In this document: in pieces, positions 57,282 through 64,000 of the stretch | Layout of the letters: each line of letters begins with the position of its first letter | Numbering within the stretch: the stretch's first letter is position 1 | From: Papaver somniferum | Lineage: Eukaryota > Streptophyta > Magnoliopsida > Ranunculales > Papaveraceae | DNA length: 64,000 bases | Assembly (NCBI RefSeq): GCF_003573695.1 | Contig: NC_039358.1 | Span: forward strand, 14,136,637-14,200,636 | Direction of reading: 5' to 3' | Translations under genes and position numbers: made by a program | Notes under the pieces: model-generated | What the model was told of the DNA's origin: nothing | Seen by the model: the letters and a program-made list of their open reading frames with translations, nothing else | The model's database searches: none

Positions 57282-58738
57282 TGATAGACACATTTATCTG
57301 TCTAATATGTCTCAATTGTATGTATTGTTATTGCTCGATTTTGTATTTAATTTTTTATTTTATGTCTTTGTAGGTATTAATTGAGAAATAAGCCCTTGCG
57401 GCAAAATAAGCTCGAAAAGTAGTGTTTTACACCGCAGGATAAAGTACTAAAGGAACCCCAGAAATGCGCTAAAAACACCTGGAGGAGTTGTTAAAAGCAC
57501 CCAGAAAATTACTATTTCCACCCCAATTGCTAAAGGGACACCCGTACAGGATTAGGGGCACTTTCTTCTCAAATTCAAAAAAATATTTTGGCGGGAAAAT
57601 AATGTTCTTCCCTGACAGAATTTCGGTCGGACTTTTGGACGTGATTTAGTGAGATTCAATCCTTGAAACTTAGTGGGTAGACGTGATATGATCATACAAA
57701 GCTGGTATGGGTGTTCGTTAGGGCTGGAATTGGCTTAATAACGTGTTGCAATCCGAAACAGTGGACACAAGTTTTTACGGGTTCAAGTGAATTTGACACG
57801 AGTTTGAGGCGTGTAATGCATGAGTTTCGAATGTGTTGCACTACACAGATGCCTGAAGAACATAAATAAGGAAGGTTGACATCTTATAACGCGTGGAAGA
57901 TCAAAAAATGGAAATTTTGGTTGTGGAGAATAATATTCATAAATGAAGATTATTTGGGAGATATAGCCGGATTAAATGAGGATTAGGAGTATAAATAGAT
58001 TGCTACAGGTGCAAGGAAGGGGTGTCGGGAGTTTGGGGTCAACAGGAGGGACAGAGAAGCAGAAATCACGAGTTTCCCAAACTCTGTTTCTGCTGCTGCT
58101 GAAGAACAAGAAGAACAAACTTGCCAGAGCAGTCGTTTATGAACAGACATCGACAACAGGTTGGGGGTCTTAGAACTACAGAGTCAGAAGCACTTTCCTT
58201 AATCGTTCATTTTGTGACGTATTCTATGGGTCGTATATTCCCTGTTCTACACCATTTCATTATTTTAATCAAATTTTGAGCAACAACCATGTATTTGAGC
58301 AAGTGATTAGTATGAGAAGTTAAATCCCAACATTGGGACGACGGAGGGAGTCGATTTTCTTTATTTGGTAAATTTAATCTATTCTTTGCATTTATTTTAA
58401 ATTGATTTATAATTTGAGTTAATTAGTTATTATTTTATTTGATGAGACATGCTTGCTTAAATGTTTGATGTCTCATGCTTACCATTTATAACTAATATTC
58501 TGAGAATCTACTTTCGCAAAATAAGAGTCCATATATTTTATGTATTGAGCGGTAATTGTTAAGAATAAATAAAATGTACCACATGCATGAGAATTGGCCG
58601 AGTCCTTAGTCCCAATACCTCTCGGCCTTTGTTTATAATTCTTGTATATAATCATTTTATTTTATTATCTTAAAAACTTTAATCTTTACAAGTCTAAGAG
58701 TTCGAAACTCATTACTACAACTACTTGAAAAAAATACA
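57282..58738 (+). repeat. 5' LTR of element 2
   Basis: 1457 bp, TGATAGACAC at the start and ATACA at the end, followed by the PBS. A TATAAATAG promoter box lies at 57990-57998 and a micro-ORF-like conserved block at 58083-58146. Confidence 0.9.
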
Positions 58739-58744
58739 ATTATT

Positions 58745-58759
58745 TTGGCGCCGCCGACA
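58745..58759 (+). promoter_or_regulatory. Primer binding site of element 2
   Basis: TTGGCGCCGCCGACA lies 6 nt after the LTR end, the tRNA-Asp-like site also seen in element 1, with a diverged 3' half. Confidence 0.75.
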
Positions 58760-59815
58760 TGAACTTGTCTTTAGCCTAGAATTTTTAGATTTATTTTTTA
58801 GGTATTTATTTATTATTTATTATTTTTGTTATATTTTACGTTTTTGGGTATTTGTCTTTTCACTGTAGATTTTGGGATTCGGAGAGAAAGAAACAAGGAG
58901 TTGCCAAAGATTTTGGTGATCCACAAAAGATTTGGAGTCTAAAACAAAGCGAAAAGAGCGAAAGAAAAAAAAAAGAGTTTATTTTTCTTTATTTTTTTAT
59001 TTTTTATTTATATTTTTAGAAACTGTAATTAAGAGTTTATTTTTTTAATTTTTGAAACTTTTTATTTTTGGACATATTTGAACTTTGGGACTTTATTATA
59101 AAAAAATAAAAAATTAAAGATAAATTATTTGCAGGGAAGGACGACGATTACGATATCGTCTCGGCCCCTCGGGTTCGCACACTGACAGCGGAGTCAGTGG
59201 CCCGAGTTGACTACAACGGTTTCATCTCCCATCTGATACGGGAGGTAAGCTTCTAAACACCCGCGAATCCCCTGTCAGCTGGTTTACTGGATTCCTTAAG
59301 GTGAATATATGTTGAGGACCTGAATACGGACTTTAATTTCATAATAAAGGGCAAGTACTGGCCATACAAGATAAGAGTTCGGATTTCATCACCGCTCTTT
59401 TCTTTCCCTCCTTAGGAAAACAATACCAAACGCGAAGCTAAGCCTAAAATTTTGAATAGAACGAGAGGGTAACGAGCTTAATAGGAAAATCGTTCGAAAA
59501 ATATTGGTTTCTCTTTAAGCATACTTTGAAGTTCATGATGGTTAATGTAAGTTGAAGCGTGTCGCCTTATAATGCCGGTGAGGCCTTGGGTATCAAAGCT
59601 CCATTGAGCTTCACTCGCCTCTATTTCGCTTACATTAGCTCAGATTGATTCCAAAGGGTTTTGCTCAAATTACAACGAACCCTTTCAAAAGATAGAAGCT
59701 GGTCTAGAAACAATCTAAGTGGAGCCATCATTCTTTTTGTTTGCTAGATTTTATAGGTTTGATTTGGTCGAGTCAGCCTTGTTTGTGATTGTGTAGAATA
59801 TCCTTACAATTTAGG
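58760..59815 (+). other. 5' leader of element 2, with a conserved block
   Basis: Non-coding leader of about 1.05 kb. The block 59131-59320 matches 7185-7366 (minus) of element 1, including GCAGGGAAGGACGACGATTA, CTCGGCCCCTCGGGTTCGCA and CGGGAGGTAAG. A second matching stretch leads to the ORF. A possible intron would run from GGTAAG at about 59246 to a TTTGCTAG acceptor near 59747, but this is only a sequence resemblance. Confidence 0.6.
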
Positions 59816-61051
59816 ATGTCGAACTGGTATGATAGAAGCCAATACAACGAATATCGACCTGAATTTGAATATGGACATCATCATTTTTATGACCATGGTG
59901 GGAATAGTAGTTGGGAACGCCAACCTTTTTAAGGTTATGGTTCGTACCATGGTGAGCGCAATTACTATCCAAAAATGAATTTGTCTTACGAGCAAAACCC
60001 TTATAATTCCTCCCCTCTAGATGAGGCACGTAGGATAATTGAGTCAACACGTCGTGAGTTACTTGAGTCGACATATGAGTCAACTGAGATAAATGACGTA
60101 GTTATGGACGAAAGAATCGCAACCAATAGTGAACCTTCTATACATGATACCATCAGGAAGTCTTGTGAGTTGATTGAGAAGTGTTTGTTAGAGGCACAAA
60201 ATGCTCGATATAGTGTTTCCAATAGTACCCTTGAAAATGAGGATAGTTATTCACATAATCAAGATAACGAGGTTAGAATTGTTAACACTACTTGTTTAGA
60301 TGAGGTTCGGTCATTTTCATGTTATTATAATGATGATTGTGTTGAGGACAATATTGATGAAAAATATGAAAAATATAATCATAGTGATGAGGAATCTGTT
60401 ACTCCCAATGAGCTTTATAATGATAATGTTAATTTTAGTACAAATCCAAATAATTTTAATAATTATTCACCTATTCAAAAGGACGAGGATTTGACTAGAA
60501 ATATGCCCGTTTTAGAAGATGTAGTATTCCCTTTTAACGAAGCCAGCGAAGGTTTAGAGGAACAAGTTTATTTTGAGTCTAGCAATTTAGAAACAATAGT
60601 CTTAGACAAAGAAAGTGAACTCGTAGAGATGATTGAGGATGAACCTGACTTAGAAGAATCAATTGACCATTTCCAGGAATCCGATGACCTAGAAATTAGA
60701 GAAGTTGTGAATAGTCTTTCCAGATACACTGAAAACTCTAAGTTTGGGGGTGATTATCATTTTCCATGTGCTTTAACTCTTATAAAGGTCCCTCACTTAG
60801 GACTTGATATATGCGCCTCCACCATTGTGCCAGATTACCTTCATGCTAGCTCTCCCGAACCTAATAATGTCCAGGAAGAAGTTCAGTTGTTAGAAACCTA
60901 TCCTCTGGTTGATGTGGTTCTCCCAAGATATGATACCCAGATTGATTTTGTTTTCCCACCAAATAGTTTTCTTCCAAATGTGGGAACGTTTATATTTCAA
61001 ATGTGTCGAATATTAAGTTGTGAGACTAAACCTAAACGCTTAAGAAATTAG
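59816..61051 (+). pseudogene. Acidic ORF-X of element 2 (one premature stop)
   Basis: The frame opens at 59816 (MSNWYDRSQYNEYRPEFEYG), meets TAA at 59930, and then stays open from the ATG at 59975 to 61051 (358 residues). It is rich in Asp, Glu, Asn and Ser. Its C-terminal third shares SKFGGD, VPHLGLD, NVQEEVQLLET with ORF-X of element 1. The N-terminal Tyr/Pro/His-rich part recalls Gag-tail sequence. It occupies the place where gag-protease lies in element 1. An ORF kept open for so long in a gag-less element hints at some function, but none is known. Confidence 0.6.
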
Positions 61052-61062
61052 AATCGACACAT

Positions 61063-61434
61063 TTGCTTAAGAATAACCACTACTCTCACTATGATCAACT
61101 ATGTAAGTCAAACCTGATTGACTTAGAACATCCTCAGTTATTTAGGTTATTATTTTGTGATTCTAAGTTCTTATTTGGGTTTTTAAAGACTCTAGGACCT
61201 AATGATTCAGATCCCACCTATGAAGAAGCGCAACGAATGAAAATATTTTATTTAGACCCTTTCATAGAATCTGAACCTGAACCACAATTAGCTATAAATT
61301 TATTAATCAGGAAACTAGGTAAGGGCATGCTAGTCTTGTTCACTTTCTTGGTTTATTGCAGTTTCCTTTGGTCAGCTCTATTTGGTTTTAAAGACCCACA
61401 ATTATTTCGACTGTTACTTTATGGTTCGAGTTGA
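61063..61434 (+). pseudogene. C-terminal part of ORF-X of element 2 (frameshifted)
   Basis: A 123-codon frame ending in a hydrophobic segment (about residues 89-110) and FGFKDPQLFRLLLYGSS. This corresponds to FGLMDQQLFRLLVY at the end of element 1 ORF-X. It is in another frame from 59816-61051 and was probably once joined to it. It contains an extra internal repeat of the tail motif (HPQLFRLLFCDS, about residues 23-34). Confidence 0.55.
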
Positions 61435-62720
61435 CTAATCCTTCCCAATATATGGCTGAAGGCTTTAAACTTAGCACTTTTTTGGAGGTAAACCATTCTC
61501 GTGCAACACGGTAATATCTTTCCTTAACTCTTTTACTTCAAATGGTAACAGTTTCTCCTTGTTCATGCTTTTAGTTTCATCTTTAGAACATTAAAGACAA
61601 TGTTAGATTTAAGTTTGGGGGTATGGGAGAAACTTTTTTGTTGCAATAAATAAACTCCAGAGCCTAGAAATTTATTCCTATTAAGGATGGCACTAACCAA
61701 TCTAAGTGGATGGAAGCATCTTGGTTTTAGGAGTTGAGGAACCAATCTGACTAGATGGAAACATCTATAGAGTCTACTCGTAAAAGCACATAGCTCGTGT
61801 GTTAGAAATAACATGGTAGTTTCGCCATATTCCGTTGAGTCCTTTTGACTTTTTATTTTTATTTTATTTTAAGTGATTTTATGGGGCACACGATTCAAGT
61901 TGTTACCATTGTTAGGGTGAAATAGAGTTATTGAGATACCAAAAAAAAAAAAAAGACCAGACCAATCAGAATAAATATAACTTGGATAACAATATGTGTG
62001 TGTTCTCCCTGTCTCCGTCGCCTAAACAAGCGTTCAATGTAGGATCCACGGAATTACCATGTAATCTGCTGACAAGAAGCATGCGCTTGGATCCACAAGA
62101 TCTAATCATGTTGTTAATTCTTATAAAAAATAAAAAAATAAATGTGTGTTCAATAAATCTGTTGTTGGTTCCCTTGTATATGTCAAACGAGTTGATCTAG
62201 AATTAGGGTTATCGTCCACTGGTTCCCTTGTATATGCCAGTGTGTTGATATCAGTTAGACCGGTATGTCAGTCATTTAGGATAGGTTCATCTTGGCAGAA
62301 ACCTTCAGACAGATATGGGAAACACCGTTCACCTTTAAACCATCTACATTTTTCTCTATATCCATCTTCTTAATCTTTTCATCTGATTAGTTTGACTCCG
62401 AGTATGATGTCCATAGTGCAACTATATGACTAGAGATCTGTCACTTATATATGAATTTTAGTTTGCTTGAGTGCAAACTCGTGTACAACAATTGGAATTT
62501 CGCATCAGGGTTCTTCCTCTTATAGTCAATAATTGTATGTCAACCAAGGAGATTCTTTAGTGCCTTCCAAGGTTCTGCGTAGAAGGCTAGGGTCTGAAGT
62601 AAAGGTTTGTGGGTACACCTCTGGTAAACCCTCCCGAGATTAACTCGGTCACTAGGGACACCTAGTGATTTAGGATTTTATTTTTTTAGATTAGTTTTGC
62701 TCGAGGACTAGCAAATAATA
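61435..62720 (+). other. 3' non-coding region of element 2
   Basis: Matches the region 1967-3300 of element 1 in opposite orientation, for example around 62270-62400 and 62480-62720, and includes a short A-run near 61940-61954. No coding function is seen. It ends in the PPT AGTTTGGGGGTGT (62721-62733). Confidence 0.75.
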
Positions 62721-62733
62721 AGTTTGGGGGTGT

Positions 62734-63949
62734 TGATAGACACATTTATGTGTCTAATACGTCTCAATTATATGTATTGTCAGTGCTCTATTTTGTATTT
62801 ATTTTGTTAGTTTATGTCTTTGTAGGTATTTATAGAGAAATAAGCCCTTGCGGCGAAATGAGCTCGAAAAGTATTGTTTTACACCCCAGGATAAAGTACT
62901 AAAGGCACCACAGAAATGCGCTAAAAGCACCCGGAGGAGTTGTTAAAAGCATCCAGAAAAATTACTATTTCCACGCTAAAATTACTATTTTCACCCCAAT
63001 TACTAAAGGGACACCTGTACAGGATTAGGGGGAGGACACTTTCTTCTCAAATTCAAAAAAATATTTTTCTGGGAAAAAAATGTTCTTCTCTGGAAGCATT
63101 TTGGTCGGACGTCTGGACGTGATTTAATGAGATTCAATCCCTGAAACTTAGTGGGTAGACGTGGTACGATCATACAAAGCTGGTATATGTGTTCTTTAGG
63201 GCTGGAATTGTCTTAATATTCAATCCGAAACAGTGGACACAAGTTTTTACGGGTTCAAGTGAATTTGACACTAGTTTGAGGCGTGTAATGCATGAGTTTC
63301 AACTGTGTTGCACTACATAGATGTGCGAAGAAGATAAATAAGGAAGGTTGACAGCTTATAACGCGTGGAAGATCGAAAAACGGAAATTTTGGTCGTGGAG
63401 AATAATATTGATAAATGATGATTATTTGGGAGATATGGCCGGATTAAATGAGGATTAGGAGTATAAATAGATTGCTAAAGGCGCAAGGAAGGGGTGTCGG
63501 GAGTTTGGGGTCAAGAGGAGGGCCAGAGAAACAGAAATCATGAGTTTCCCAAACTTGGTTTCTCTGCTGCTGAAGAACATGAAGAACAGACTTGCCAGAG
63601 TAGTCGTTTATGAACAGTGACAACGACAACAGGCTGAGTGTCTTAGAACTATAGCGTCATAAGCACTTTCCTTGTATCGTTCCTTTTGTGACGTATTCTG
63701 TGGGTCGTATATTTCCTGTTCTACACATTTTCATCATTTTAATCAACTTTTGAGCAACAAACATGTATTTTGAGCAAGTGATTAATATGAGAAGTTAAAT
63801 CCCAACATTGGGACGACGGAGGGAGTCGATTTTCTTCATTTGGTAAATTTAATTTATTCTTTGCATTTATTTTAAATTGATTTATGATTTGAATTAATTG
63901 GTTATTATTTTATTTGATGAGGCATGCTTGCTTAAATGTTTGATGTATC
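62734..63949 (+). repeat. 3' LTR of element 2, interrupted
   Basis: Aligns with 57282-58465 of the 5' LTR (TGATAGACAC start, TATAAATAG box at 63462-63470, 27-codon micro-ORF at 63540-63620). It then stops within GATGTATC, leaving out the last 270 bp or so. Confidence 0.88.
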
Positions 63950-64000
63950 TGATAGACACATTTATGTGTCTAATATGTCTCAATTGTATGTATTGTTAGT
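63950..64000 (+). repeat. Start of a third LTR of the same family
   Basis: TGATAGACACATTTATGTG restarts at 63950 inside the 3' LTR of element 2 and continues to the window end. It marks a nested insertion or an LTR-LTR tandem of the same family. Confidence 0.85.

Larger units (their letters stand above)
57282..64000 (+). mobile_element. Element 2: gag-less relative of element 1 (partial at the window end)
   Basis: Plus-strand LTR element of the same family as element 1. It has the same LTR start (TGATAGAC), PBS type, conserved leader, ORF-X landmarks, 3' UTR blocks and PPT. The internal region is about 4.0 kb and contains no Gag, protease, RT or integrase. The LTRs differ more than those of element 1, so it is older. 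The 3' LTR is interrupted at 63950 by another LTR start. Confidence 0.88.

Noticed and set aside
61563..61814. Minus-strand 83-codon frame similar to the plus-strand frame at 2906-3166
   Set aside because: Both are antisense readings of the shared 3' UTR of elements 1 and 2; the similarity reflects family homology.

Overview
This is a eukaryotic nuclear window from a flowering plant. It has AT-rich intergenic DNA, spliceosomal introns, and plant-type Ty3/gypsy, Ty1/copia, L1, MULE and hAT elements, with only two plausible host genes. The eudicot look (sequence and repeat style, a plant-specific gene at 32.2-34.6 kb) is an impression. I cannot name the species; a basal eudicot such as a poppy relative would fit but is not proven.

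Layout. 0.3-9.4 kb: a young minus-strand Athila/Tat-related LTR retrotransposon (element 1) with near-identical LTRs, an intact gag-protease ORF, a second small ORF, and no reverse transcriptase or integrase. A 335-bp host segment is repeated on both sides of it. 9.4-13.1 kb: a higher-GC, mitochondrial-looking block with a copia RT scrap. 13.1-18.8 kb: decayed DNA including a hAT (DUF659) transposase remnant. 18.8-22.8 kb: a possible SINE, two non-autonomous TIR elements and a SINE with a perfect target-site duplication. 22.9-30.0 kb: a dead L1-type LINE. 30.4-31.3 kb: an unrecognised single-exon gene on the minus strand. 32.2-34.7 kb: a two- or three-exon gene resembling the N-terminal part of JAC1/auxilin-like proteins, without a J domain.

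34.9-53.6 kb: what looks like one large decayed MULE. A transposase-SWIM-OTU gene is on the plus strand at the left, and a plant-mobile-domain gene on the minus strand at the right. Similar subterminal repeat modules lie near both sides. Its middle is occupied by a 10.4-kb copia-type element (38.9-49.2 kb) whose leader was itself hit by a 3.4-kb solo LTR with a 5-bp target-site duplication. 53.7-57.3 kb: a decayed chromovirus-like gypsy fragment (LTR, PBS, gag). 57.3-64 kb: a plus-strand relative of element 1 (element 2) that lost gag-protease but keeps the LTR, PBS, leader, acidic ORF and polypurine tract. Its 3' LTR is interrupted by the start of a third LTR of the same family.

The window therefore records at least three levels of nesting and a gradient of retroelement reduction. 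No gene cluster or host pathway is visible. The most interesting material is the gag-protease and ORF-X family of non-autonomous elements, their conserved leader and LTR micro-ORF, the microhomology-bounded duplication at the left edge, and the MULE with two converging genes.
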